Source of the DNA: Marchantia polymorpha subsp. ruderalis
Lineage: Eukaryota; Streptophyta; Marchantiopsida; Marchantiales; Marchantiaceae
Assembly (NCBI GenBank): GCA_037833965.1
Contig: AP031351.1
Location: forward strand, 570,501-634,500
DNA: 64,000 nucleotides
Direction of reading: 5' to 3'
Part shown: in pieces, positions 26,361 through 38,536 of the stretch
How positions within the stretch are numbered: the first letter of the stretch is position 1
Layout of the letters: every line of letters begins with the position of its first letter
Position numbers and translations under genes: made by a program
The notes under the pieces: generated by a model
What the model was told of the DNA's origin: nothing
The model's input: only the letters and a program-made list of their open reading frames with translations
Databases searched by the model: none

Positions 26361-27689
26361 TTATTATACAATTTTCACTTGGATTCACTTGTATTTATTG
26401 ATTCTCGGTTTATCACTAATATATATATATATGAATTTTGCAATATCAAGACATTGTCATTGCATTAACAATTATAAGTTGATATTTATCATATGAAATA
26501 TATATATTATTGATTAAAAAATCTATCAAACATGTATAGATTTTTTCAAACTTATATATATATGTGTTTTTTAGTTGTTGAGATCAACATACTATGCTTT
26601 TCTTAAACCAGTCTATGATGTATTTGATGTTTTTTCATTCTAAATATTCAGTTTGTGAAATAAACTGATATTTTTCATATATTTATTTTTATGCACCAAA
26701 TGATGTATATAATCAATCAAAAAAAATTATACTTTTTAATAACTTTATTTGAGAAATATATTTTGAAATAAATTTATAAAAATTATAAAAATTAAATAAA
26801 AATTATATTATATATTATTTGATAGATTAATTTCCGAAAATTAGAAATATATTTTTGAATTCAATGAAGATTTTTTGTTATTTATATTCATAAATGATGC
26901 ATTTTGCTTACATATGTCACATAATTTCAATTTTTAAAAAATACATCTTAAAATAAAAAAAATTAAATAATAATTCAAACGACATTTTTTCTAATATTGC
27001 AACAGATTTATAAATTAATTAAAAATTTTAAAGATTATACGTAAATTTTTTCAAAAAATAACTTCAAACAACTATTAAATAATAAAAATTCAGTTTATCT
27101 TTAGATGTATGTTTTTCAAATATAGTTTTTTGTGATATAAGAAATGAAAAAAATCTATTTCAAGATATTTCAAATAGACCTAGCTAATTTTTTTACCAAA
27201 CCAGTTGTTTGTGATTCTTTCACGACATTAATTTGTTTTTTCACCACGAGACAATACGTATGTTGGAATTTTGTTTGCAAAGATTGATTTTCTTGTCATT
27301 GCACAAAGTTGTCATTGCCAACCAAAAGATCATGCATACGAATGTCTTGCAAATAGTGAAGCTCTTGTGATACTTGAGCAGTGAAAAGACAATCAATCAC
27401 GTGTACGTATTGAAACGATCAAAGATAAAGAGGGAAGTAAGCCCGCTTAGTAGAATGCTATCCATTAAAAATACTACTACCATACAAATGCATTGCATAG
27501 TAGTAGCATTTACAAGCATGTGAAACAATTTCTAATGTGAACTTCACACATACTTCATTCAAAAAAGACATTCGCTATTTGATTCGACATTCAATCCACT
27601 TAATCTACTTTTTACGACTCTAATTGAGAAGGCGACGATAATCAATTTGTGCTTGCGACATTATAATCATATTATAAACGCAATAAATT

Positions 27690-28250
27690 ACCATGTGGCT
27701 TTCAGATGATTAAATTGAACACTCCGATTACTAAATCCAAAAGACTTACAAGCAAAATGATTGTGCAAGTGGAAAAAAGTCTGCAAAGCAAATTTTCATG
27801 AGACTATAAGATGTTTGAATCGAATACTTGGATTCTAAATTCCAACATACTTACTTATAGAATGATTGTGCAATTGAGAAGAAGTATACACATCAAATTT
27901 CCATGAGGCTCTTAGACGTTTGGATTGAACATTTAGATTTTCAAATCCAAAAGCCTTAAACAGATTAATTGTGCAACTAGTAAAAATTCTACAAAGACAT
28001 TTTTTTTGGAATTCTAAGATATTTGTATTGAATATTTTGATTTTCAAATCTAAAAGATTTACAAATAGAATAATCGCGCAACTAAGAAAAAATCTGTACA
28101 ACATGTGGTTCTAAGATGTTTGGATTCAATATTCAGATTTTTCAAACCAAAAACTTTACAAACACAATTATTGTGCAGTTGTAAAAAAGTCTACAAAGCA
28201 AAATTTCATGAGATTCTAAGATGTTTGGATTCAACAATCGTGCAAGGTAC
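27690..28250. repeat. Tandem array, about 103-bp period, roughly 5.5 units
   Basis: The landmark TTGTGCAA, or a one- or two-base variant, recurs at 27761, 27866, 27969, 28074, 28171 and 28238. Spacings are 105, 103, 105, 97 and 67 bp. Each unit also holds variants of CTAAGATGTTTGGATT and AATCCAAAAG followed by CTTACAA. Units are diverged and the last is shortened. Confidence 0.85.
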
Positions 28251-28630
28251 ATACTTTTGCTGACACTTATCTAAAGTTGAATTAGCCTTTGGTTGTTGTT
28301 TTGACTCTCTGCTTTTACAATGAAGCCAATTTATTGTTGGCATATTTTGCTTACTTTGTTTTAATCTATTAAGTTTTAGATACTTCTAATACAAAATTTG
28401 GCTCAGAATTGTTTGATTAATCTTCTAATAATTTAATATGAATTTCTAGATATTTTCAAGTTCTTTAGACCTTCACTCTCCTTCTTTTATTTTGTCGGAC
28501 AAAACAAAGTGCACCTTGGATCTAAAAGAGAATTAAAAGCCAAAAAAATTTAAAATTTCTGCTCCTTGTGTCTTTGACCCTCTTGCATATTTTTCAGCCA
28601 CTTTAGAAATTTGGAACAAAAATTTATTGA

Positions 28631-28705
28631 TAATAGGTTGAACTAATTTTACGGCCGTCATTGAAGTGTATGTTATAATCTTCCATCATAAGACTATTTG
28701 AATAT
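28631..28705. repeat. 75-bp direct repeat, copy 1
   Basis: Near-identical to 28996-29070 (offset 365 bp), sharing TTTTACGGCCGTCATTGAAG. The pair flanks 290 bp of unique sequence. Confidence 0.9.
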
Positions 28706-28995
28706 GTTTTCACATTCACTGTACCTGATACGTTTGCCATACGTACACCACGAAGAATCGGCCATAGATCTTAGGCATGATATTCAGATTTTGCAACGTG
28801 ACGCTGGGCAATTTCCCACATGTACTTTGAATAGTCCATTGTAGGGAACCATACATAGACATTCATTGCCTGATTGTTGAATGCTCTCCGAGGAATGTTC
28901 TATAAAGGATATCAAATGCATCTTTGTAAATACAATGGTAAGTTATAAAGGTTTTACATTCAGCGGTGGAGAATACTCCACCCGCTGGATGAATT

Positions 28996-29070
28996 TAATA
29001 GGTTGAACTAATTTTACGGCCGTCATTGAAGTGTATGTTATAATCTTCCATCATAAGACTATTTGAAAAT
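28996..29070. repeat. 75-bp direct repeat, copy 2
   Basis: Partner of 28631-28705. Just before it (28963-28988) is an imperfect hairpin, CAGCGGTGGAG against CTCCACCCGCTG, with one bulged C. Confidence 0.9.
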
Positions 29071-31146
29071 GTCAAAAAAATGGCTATTTTTCTAAGAGTG
29101 GCATGCGTAGAACTACAATTATTATTTAACGCATTAGACATTATACTCCTTATCTCCATGTATTGAAAGTTCACAAGATTATACAATTCCTCAAAGTAAA
29201 CTTTTTATTTGCTAGCATCAATTTTCTCATGTTCATAAAGTTGACAAAAAATTTATTTTAGTCAAATAATGTTCATTCTGACGGGCCAAGCCACATAACA
29301 TAATTTTATTTTGATTATCTAATGAAAACAATACACCCAAATAAAAATTGAAAACAATACAGAATGTAATAAGATTATTAGTCATAGATATAGAAGAATG
29401 AAGATCACATAGATGTAACAAATAATGCCATAGATTCATCAAACATACAAAACCTAATAAAAGATCAATATATAGTTTGAAAATGAATTTTACAAAACAT
29501 AGTTATATATTTAGTAAGCACATAAAAAAACTCATGGTCAAGAAATCAGATGTATCATCATCAAAATTAAAAAAAACATGCATAATAAATTTTCTGTTAT
29601 TTGAAACGTTAACTTTCAAGTGAAGTCAATATTTGTATTAGATTTAACAAATGTAAACATTTAAAAACAATTTTTATATGTGATGTATCTCAGATCTTTT
29701 GTTCTAGCAAACATAAGAATTACTTCATTTATTGATAGATTATGATTACAAAATAGACAACGAGTCATGCATCAGATGAATTACAAATTCATGTCTAGTT
29801 AATCTATGTAATTCAAAGGAATAAGTCATCTTGACACATACCTAATCCAACTAGCAATAAAATAATTGAAAAGATACAATGAGTAGGAAAGATCGGACCA
29901 TGATATGCCAATATACACAAATGTGTAACCTTGCAAGATCAAGAAACTTCGTATTAAAAGGAGGAATAAAATTCACTAAATAGATATAAGAGATTGCACT
30001 AGTCAAGAGCAATCAATGATTGTTCTGGCTTTGAGGACAACCCTTTTTTGTCAGACGTTGTAATAGTACATGCAGACAAACTTATTTTCTCTCGAAAGTA
30101 ATCCATTTGCTATCACAAACAAGAAGGATGATAAAGAGGTAAGCATGATCAACTTTCAAAAGTTGCTATCATCAACTACTTTGAAAAAAGACTTGTTCTC
30201 TGCACAAAGTCTTCCCAGATTTATGTCTCTACACCAATTCTTATATCATACATATGCATGATCATATCAGCAAAGATGCAATTCATGCAAAATGATCACA
30301 GATGACCGTATTCATGCCATCTCGTATCACAATTTCATGATCATGCAACTATGTTGTAGGTTGTAAATCCTCAAGCATTACTCGTGGGAGATGTATAATT
30401 AATCTCATATGTATCCACAAGTTTAAAAAGTATATATCCAAAGAATAGAAAGTTCTCAAACCTTATCATCACTCCAAGAATGCCAAAAGGCTTCTAGAGG
30501 TACGTCAGACATTAAACAGACTTAAACATTGTAATGAGAGAACAAAGTAAAATGACAATAATAACCCATCTTGATAATAAATGACTATTTATCAGATGCG
30601 CCGCTCATGTGCATACATGGAACCACATGTGAACCTGTAATATAGAGTCGAGACATCTAACGCATGTAAAAGCCATGACTATGGGACCTGGGCCAGGTAG
30701 GTGAAAATCCTCAGCAGTACATTACCTGACGGATCCTACTGTTCTCGACCTCAACGGAGTAGGTGAGGCCAGTTCCGAATGCATACAGTATACGCGGCCG
30801 TTGCTCTCGGAAAATGAATCTGGAATACTCGGGAACTGGTTTGTGGCAGAGCACAAGAAAGCGATCCCACTTGCCCGCCGCGGGCGCCGGCTGTCCTTGG
30901 GTTTGCGGCAAGTCAGCAGGCGCTTTCCATCGTAAATGTTGCGCCGGGTGGGGTTGCATTGTTCGGAGTCAACTGTCGACGACGTTTTGGCAGTGTTCGC
31001 GGCCAATCGATGGACTGAGTCGATTAGGTTCGTTTGAACGCTCGGCACCTTCTGCCTGCCGTCTGGACCCCGGGGGTTTCCGCGGAGGTTTAGAGCCAAG
31101 GGTGGATTGAACATTCGAACGCGCGCTCTTCTGCAGCGAGCGGTGA

Positions 31147-34100
31147 ATGTTCTGGTTGTTGAAGAGCGGGCGGGTGGCAGTCCGGGACAAGGTCGGATTC
31201 TATCTCTCGCACTGTCTGTGGAGAGGCGCGAGGAATCCCTCGGTTTTTGAAACCTACAGCTTTCGATGGTCGAACTTGCACGATAAGCAGCTCCCTCTTC
31301 CTGTTCTGCCGGCTCCGCATGTAGCATTGGTCCCGGGATCCTCGTGTTCGCCCCATTTCTCACGTCAGCCTCGTCCGAGTTTATCAGCTATGGGCGGGGA
31401 TCTGACAGATTCGAAGGTCACTGAAAATGGCTCTCCTGCCCCCGTCGAGAGCGTCCCAGTCAAAGGGATTAGATCTGACTCAGGTCAGACGTACTCGATT
31501 TTGCGAGAGGGAGAGGCCGACATTCTTCTTCATGGGAATGATGTATTTTACAATAAAGCTCAGGTATGGTTCCTTCTTGTTCTTCTAGTTGGATTCTGTG
31601 GCTTCCTTATTAAGCAGCTCTCCTGTGTTTCTTCAAGGCTTACATCCAGAGCCTTGTAGTGAGCACGTTATTCTTACTGCTTAGCTCTTACTGCCTTTCT
31701 TAGTTGGGAATGTGCGTTGGCATCTTGAAATAAACATCTCTGTTGGCATGTGCTCTCCCGCTTCTAAATTGTCCATCTTTCTTTTCATCAATTTTCGCTT
31801 CAGAGACGTCTATTTTCAAAATGCGTTTGCATGGATCCGATTATCAGAGAATACGAAAATTCAAGTTTGCCTGCGGTGAAAGCTACTCCGTTGCCATCAT
31901 GGATTGGTCACGGAATAATCAATTGTAGCTTTACCATGGGTGGAAATAATGAATGGACCTGTGAGAGTCACGATTTTAGTTGGACATAATTCGATAGTTT
32001 GTTCGTACTTGCAGGTAGTGAATCGGGACATTTCAATCGCCGTCATCCGAGCGTTCGTATCGAAAAGAGAACAGGAACACCAAGCGGAAGTTGCGAAAAA
32101 GCTGAGTCGGCGTAAGGGAGCATCCAAAACCTTTGGTGCTCCTGATTCTACAGTAGAAAACTCTGTGTCTGTGGAAGCTCAAGGTGACGAAGCCAATGAC
32201 GTGACTGAATCTGCTGAAGTCAAAACAATTACGAATGCAAGCGAGGAGTTTGTCACTGAGAACACACCTGCTAAGCCTATACGCGTCCTTGAGGTACACG
32301 AGAAGAGGCAGTTGGTTCTTGCGAAACTTGAGACGCTGTTTTAGCCGGGACCTCCTTTACTTTTCTTTCGAGCTTAGATTTATCACGTTCTTGTCAGGTC
32401 CGTCGTTATCGAGTTGGGATCTTACTGTCTGCCCTTGCTTGTAGGCGCTAGCAGCATCGGGGCTGCGGGCTCTTCGATATGCGAAGGAGATAGAAGGGCT
32501 GGGTTCTATTGTTGCTACCGACAATGACAAAGGTAGTTCATTTGTTTGTAGCGGATGTTCACATCTCTTCCTCAGAATCCTGTTTGATTTGTATTAACAG
32601 CTCGTCTTTACATGGCACATTTCGTACTTAAAGAGTATTATTCTCAAAGTAGTCTTTCCTCTTCCGTCTCCATCCCCTTTCATTTTTTTTTTCGTTCTCT
32701 CAGTCTGTCAATGCTTGCATCCCTTAGTCCTTAGGATGGTCTTCAGGCTTTGACAGGCAGATACTAGTACGTACAGTTCAGATTTGGCCATCAAATCTCG
32801 TCGATATGGTCTTTTCGAGCGTGAAGAAAATAACAGGTTGCTGGTTTCATCAACCCACTTTGTCAAATAACAGTGGCAGTAGAGGCCTGCGAGCGAAACA
32901 TCAAGTTGAACGGCCCAGTTGTTGCTGCGAAAGTGGAAGCAAAGCACGCAGACGCCAGGGTTTATATGCTGACCCACGAGAAAGAGTTTGATGTGGTGAG
33001 TTTCTTCACTGTATGTTATTGATGAAGTTTGTGAGTGTGCAAGATGGAGGGGGAGATCAGATGTAGAGATTTTGTGCGGGCAGTACTGATTGGCTTCATG
33101 AACTGTACTCTCATTTTCAAGATAGATGCAAGTACACAGAGCTTCTATCGATGCCAGCAGGGATCATGTGCCTTCTTATAACGTCTCTCGTCTGATATAC
33201 CGTTCGTATAGGTGGATCTCGACCCTTACGGTTCTCCGTCAGTCTTCCTAGATTCAGCGGTGCAGACAATTGCCGATGGCGGCCTGCTACTCTGCACAGC
33301 AACGGATATGGCTGTTCTTTGTGGCAACAACGGAGAAGTCTGCTACTCCAAGTTTGTAGTCTTATCTTCTTTTTTTAGAATTCTTATATTCAGGCAGTTC
33401 TGTTTGAGGCAACATGATATATTTTACCTCAAGCTAGCGATACCAGCGTCAGAGTCCCTTAAGGCCGAGAAAGTTTTTTGTCTGTCAGGGCCATGTCAGT
33501 AAAGAAAACGGGATGTTTGGAAACTATGACCGGATACTTATTTTAATTTGGATCATCCCCGCCACACTTTTTGTATTTTTTCTCTCATCTGCACTTCTGG
33601 TAGAGCCTCCTAGTTCGATGGTTAATCCTTGAGCAAAAGAGAGCCAGTAGAAGAAATAGGATTTTTAAAGTCTTGGAGTTGGCAGTTGTTTTTTTGGCAG
33701 TGGGGGAATTGACATATCCTTGGGAATGTGGGTGTTCAGGTATGGCTCCTATCCACTGAGGGGAAAGTACTGCCACGAAATGGCTCTGAGAATTTTGCTT
33801 GCCTGCATCGAGGTACCAAGTCACTTCTTGGGATACGTTCCTTGTTTGGATTTTTCCTCCTTGAGAGGTCCATATTTTCATTCATAACAAATCACAGCGA
33901 GGATTCAAGTCGAGAAAATAGATGCTACGAGGACGAAAATTCCTTGTTTCACCTGACCTCGTTTGCTACCGGCGAAACTTTTCCGATGTTTATGTGTTCG
34001 TTTTAAGTTTTCTGCCAACTTATAGTTGTTCCTTCGCCTGGACAGAGTCACGCAAACCGCTACAAACGCTACATTGTACCAATTGTTTCCCTTTCTATTG

Positions 34101-36122
34101 ATTTTTACGTCCGTGTCTTCGTACGGGTGTATACGTAAGTTACCTACACTCGGCCATCCGTCGCGTTGTCTTCAAGCACCTAAAGCATAGAAAACACGTG
34201 GCATTCAAGTATAGTACAGACGTAAAATTTCGCTTAATCCGGTGTTGCTAGATCGTTAACAGAAAGAGATACTCCTATTTATTTCTGAACACCATCCCGA
34301 CTCTGTTTTCACTGATTTTTACAGCTCGGCAAACACAATCAAGGCTACACCCAGCAAGTTGACTCATATCTATCAGTGCGTTGGTTGTGACTCGTACTAC
34401 TTCCAGCCTGTGGGTCGCATCACTAACAAGACTAACAAGGTATCATATGTCATGGTGGGGTCTATGTTTGTTGAAAGTTGCGGGATTAGTACGTTGCAAA
34501 TGTGGGACTATCAGGAGATATTGAGGCTTTGCATTTACCTATTCTACAAGAATAGTTGAACATTTACGGTCTGCTTTTGTTGTCGTGGCTCTTTGTCATG
34601 AGTGCCACGAGACAATCAATCAGCTCCTTAGTCTGATGGCTTGCATCGGATCGCTGGTGGTTTTCTTCGTTTTGTTGTGGTGCTTATCAACGTTCAAGAA
34701 CAACAGTGCGCGTTATATGCCAGCCATTGGGCCTACGATACTTCCAGAGTGCAGTCAGTGTAAAAAGCACTTCAGTATGGGTGGACCCATGTGGGCAGCT
34801 CCAATCCACGACGCGGACTGGATCTCCACCATCCTCAATATGGCAACCTCCATGAAGGCCAAATATCCTGCGTTCGATAAACTTCACAGTATCTTAACTG
34901 CCGTGTCAGAGGTAATTATCTTTATGTCGCTCTTTGTACTCTCACAGATCCCATAGGTTTGTGCATAGGTGTCATGTTTCGTAGTGCAGGTTTTGGTCAT
35001 GATGCATCTAAGTACTAAGCTGTACTCCGATGTTTACTGGATGTCACTAGATTAAGGTAGAAGCTGTGTGTATGGAATTCTTCCAGCAAGTTTTTACACT
35101 GATGAATCTGCGGATATGAATTAAAATACAGGAAATTTTGGATGTCCCTTTATACGTCAATCTACACAATATGAGTGCTACTTTGAAATGCACTCCCCCA
35201 TCGGCGGCCATTTTCCGCTCCGCCGTAGCCAATGCAGGTTACCGAATATCCGGATCTCATGCAAATCCGCTCGGCTTGAAAACTGATGCGCCAATGGAGG
35301 TTCTGTGGGATATCATGCGTTGTTGGGTATGTTCCTTACTTTTTCCTGCATAGAAGGAATAGACTTTTGAATGTGATTCCTTGATGGAAGTACTTGCACA
35401 GCTAAACCTGCTCTATTTACTTTGCCTTTTGCTAATGACACTTTTCACCATAATCATTCTCGTAAAGTCGATGTAGTTTGGTCTTATTTCCTGAATATAT
35501 TAGTATGAAGCACACTCTTCGTCCTGCTAGAGGGTGTTCGCTTCAATTTTACTTCGATACGAGAAAGAAGTTCAACTGTGTGTACACCATAGTTGCTAGT
35601 AACTGTATTTTCCAGTAAATAAAATGGGTCTCCATGCAGGTGAAAGAACACCCTGTGAAAGCTCAAGCGACGGCAACCCCTGGCTCTGTCATTTTAAGCA
35701 AAGAGCCGGAATTACAGGTTTGCGCATCTCCTGCGGCTTGTTTCTTTGTTTCTACGACTCTGTGCTCTTTTTTGGGTGTTAAACCAGATTAGGTCTGTTT
35801 GTAGACTTGTAACATTCAAATTCATATCGTCAGCTAAGATACTTGGTGGAATATCTACAACGAATTGCAGGCAAACTTCACCAAAGTCAACGCTGCATTA
35901 AGCAAGGCCCAAGCAAAAGGTGTAGCTCGTTTTCTACCCAATCCAGAAGAGTACTGGGGCCCCAAGCCCCGGGCTGGACGACATATCACCAATAAGCACA
36001 TGGCAGCTCTTGGACCCCACGTACACCAAACGCAGTCAGGAAATGTGCACATTAGACAAGATCAGGTACCAGAAGAGGAAACGAAAGCGAAGAAGCAGAA
36101 AAGAGACGAAGGCTCAACGTAG
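31147..36122 (+). CDS. TRM1: tRNA (guanine26-N2)-dimethyltransferase TRM1, 12 exons, 605 or 686 aa
   Basis: Makes N2,N2-dimethylguanosine at position 26 of tRNAs, using SAM. Exons: 31147 (or ATG 31390)-31563, 32015-32293, 32445-32532, 32874-32995, 33212-33351, 33740-33812, 34046-34134, 34325-34439, 34699-34911, 35132-35326, 35640-35717 and 35871-36122; all GT-AG, all in phase. In the 605-aa numbering: [18 protein letters not shown] before residue 58, SAM loop [16 protein letters not shown] (149-164), VATDND, catalytic-region DLDPYG (223-228), [19 protein letters not shown], Cys pairs CVGC (340/343) and CSQC (378/381) likely to bind zinc, and [17 protein letters not shown]. The tail is basic and Lys-rich. 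The upstream in-frame ATG at 31147 would add 81 residues rich in Arg, Ser and aromatics with few acids. Either start is possible. Confidence 0.96.
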
Positions 36123-37310
36123 TTGACGTAGAAGAGATTTACATACATTCAAATTTTTGCAGATTCATTTTAGCGGCTGCGTCCTGTTTCCTGAGTTTAT
36201 TTTGCTCCTACCTTGGAGCATCGGCTAACGAAGTTTGTAGAACCCGTCGTCAATGACTATTTATTACTCTGTTGTTTGTAATTAGGAGCTTGTCGATTGT
36301 GATTATCGCTCATCTTGAAGATCCATCTTTAGCTCAACAAAGTACTTATGGTCCTACACCTTTCCATAGCCAATAAAGCAATTGGTAGCCTGAGGATGGG
36401 GTTATTATGGACATTTACGAGTCAAAGAGCCTGTCTTTTGCTGATTTTCATGTGCGAAGTCTATGTGAGAATAACGCATACGTCTATACTGCACATGTTT
36501 CCTACTTCAGCAGGCGGTTTTGTGGAACTTGTTGTATAAGGCTTGATTTGAAGTTTTATGATATCAGATGACGTCATCTGAGAGAAGAATGGTGGGCGAG
36601 TGATTTGACTGCTTTGTAACTGGTTTGAGGAGTGATTAGTGTGGCCTGGAGATGTTGATTGGGTCGTGGCGTCCATCAGCCGAGAGGTAAAGCGCAAATT
36701 AGCTTATATACGCAGTGTTCTCTTGGCAGTGTTGTGTTTTTACCGAATGTATATAGATGGATAGAAAGAAAGTCTTGGTGACAGTTTGGTTTCAATTCAA
36801 AATTGCATATGTCAAACGCTTGCCACAACTGTAGAAGATACACACTTTTCAAGTGACAATCTTTAGCGAGTTTGACATAGTGCTCTGGTTTTCATGAAGT
36901 TAGCTACGTTGATTTCGTGGAAATGCAAACCATTCACGTCAAACCCTTTTCTTCAAGCACTGCCATATGTGAGGTTTTCTAGTCTCTCAGCATACAGGCG
37001 GATGCCCTGTTGAATATTTTCTTGAATCAAGCAAAATTTTCCATTATACCCTTGATTTTGTTAAGATCATTACTCTGCTCCCATCATCCATTCTTTTACA
37101 TCGACTCTTGTAGAACTAGATCTACACCGTAGTTGTCTCCAACATATCCAGAAGAAATAATCCAGTTGATGTTTGAACAGAGTTACAAATCTTAATGCAT
37201 TTTAGACTCATGTATGTATTGTTTTAATTTTAGAGATTTTTTTGATTATATATTAGGTTTGATGTGTTTGAGCTAAGAGATAAAGTTAAGATGCTAGAAG
37301 TTTCGGTCAG
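36123..37310. other. TRM1 3' flank
   Basis: Probably includes the TRM1 3' UTR. An 18-bp perfect palindrome at 36564-36581 is listed separately. No other coding exon is supported. Confidence 0.55.
36564..36581. promoter_or_regulatory. 18-bp perfect palindrome with a TGACGTCA core
   Basis: TCAGATGACGTCATCTGA is its own reverse complement and centres on TGACGTCA, the full-site consensus for plant bZIP (TGA-class) factors. It lies about 440 bp after the TRM1 stop, so its use as a regulatory site is uncertain. Confidence 0.4.
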
Positions 37311-37704
37311 TAAGAATCCAGTTATTGAATTAATTCTAGTTGAATTTATTTTGAGTTTATGGTTAAGTTTAGTTTTAACATTAGTAAAAATAGAATCATT
37401 ACTGAAGTAGTATATACAGAGGAGAGAGAGAGATTCACAACTTGCAGTAAATATTTTGTAGGTTTGTATAAAACCTTCGTTGTTGCTTTGTAAGTAACTG
37501 AGAATGGTAAGAATCCAGGTATTGAATTAATTATAGTGAATTTATTTTGAGTTTATGGTTAAGTTTAGTTTTAACATTAGTAAAAATAGAATCATAACTG
37601 AAGTAGTATATACAGAGGAGAGAGAGAGATTCACAACTTGCAGTAAATATTTTGTAGGTTTGTATAAAACCTTCGTTGTTGCTTTGTTAGTAACTGAGAA
37701 TGGT
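37311..37704. repeat. 197-bp tandem duplication (2 units)
   Basis: Units 37311-37507 and 37508-37704 are almost identical (a few substitutions and a one-base indel). Both contain GTATATACAGAGGAGAGAGA and a TTTGTATAAAACC stretch. The high identity suggests a recent event. Confidence 0.92.
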
Positions 37705-38536
37705 AAACGATTTAACTGTTGTCCTAATTTTGTATATGTGTATTGTTTTCTCGGATAGGGTGAATTTCTTGATTCTTGTTCTTGAATTGATATCAAATCG
37801 ACATCAAGACAAAAACCCCGAATCAAATTAGTCAAGAGGTAACATGAAAAGAGAACCCTTCCCAACGATCTCAATGCATTCAAAGATCTTTGACGGTGTG
37901 GTTCCGGCAAGAGTATTGAAGCTTGTAGAATAAGTTCTTAAGTTCTGTTAGCATCCAGAGCCGATCCATCCAATGAATAACGTCGGTGCCCAATTCGTGG
38001 ATAAGGTCACTGGTTGCTAGATGCAAAAAACAAGCAATCCCATATGGTCATTAAAAACGCCAAATAAGGGTAGTCGTTAAAGAATGCCAGTCAAGGGTGT
38101 GTTTAATATATCATGTGTAGGAAAAATGTTACGAAAAACCCTGAGGGCAATGATCTCAATTCGACGCTGTCAACAATGAGTAGTAATTTCCTTCATCAAA
38201 GTTACATGTTCCACTAATAGAGTGGAATTGAGGGCGTCCCTAATACTAGAATGAAATCATACTTGTATTCATATCCTTGCACAACATGAACTGCAATCCC
38301 GGTGTATTCTATCCCATCAATGAGGATGTTCTCAAAATCTGTGAATTGACAAGCCTTCTTAACTTTGACAACGACGGGCTACTCCAGAACTTGGTGCAAA
38401 GTACTCTTGAGAGAAATTTAAACCAAGTTCTGTAAGTCTACTTATCTTCTCAATTTGTCAAGTTACCCGCTACTGATGTGCAAGGATCGAATGAACATTG
38501 CAGAAATCATAATGGAATCCACCACTACTACAATGA

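Larger units (their letters stand above)
24781..30700. other. AT-rich spacer with decayed repeats
   Basis: No credible gene. It holds an LTR-like fossil (about 26143-26360), a roughly 103-bp tandem array (27690-28250) and a 75-bp direct repeat pair (28631 and 28996), listed separately. Other frames are 94 codons or shorter. Confidence 0.65.

Noticed and set aside
27690-28250. Tandem array as a CRISPR
   Set aside because: Whole units repeat without distinct conserved repeats and variable spacers, and the host is a eukaryote.
30722-31363. 213-codon open frame on the minus strand opposite the TRM1 leader
   Set aside because: GC-rich and overlaps other open frames on both strands. No family resemblance, while the plus strand here leads into the conserved TRM1 start.
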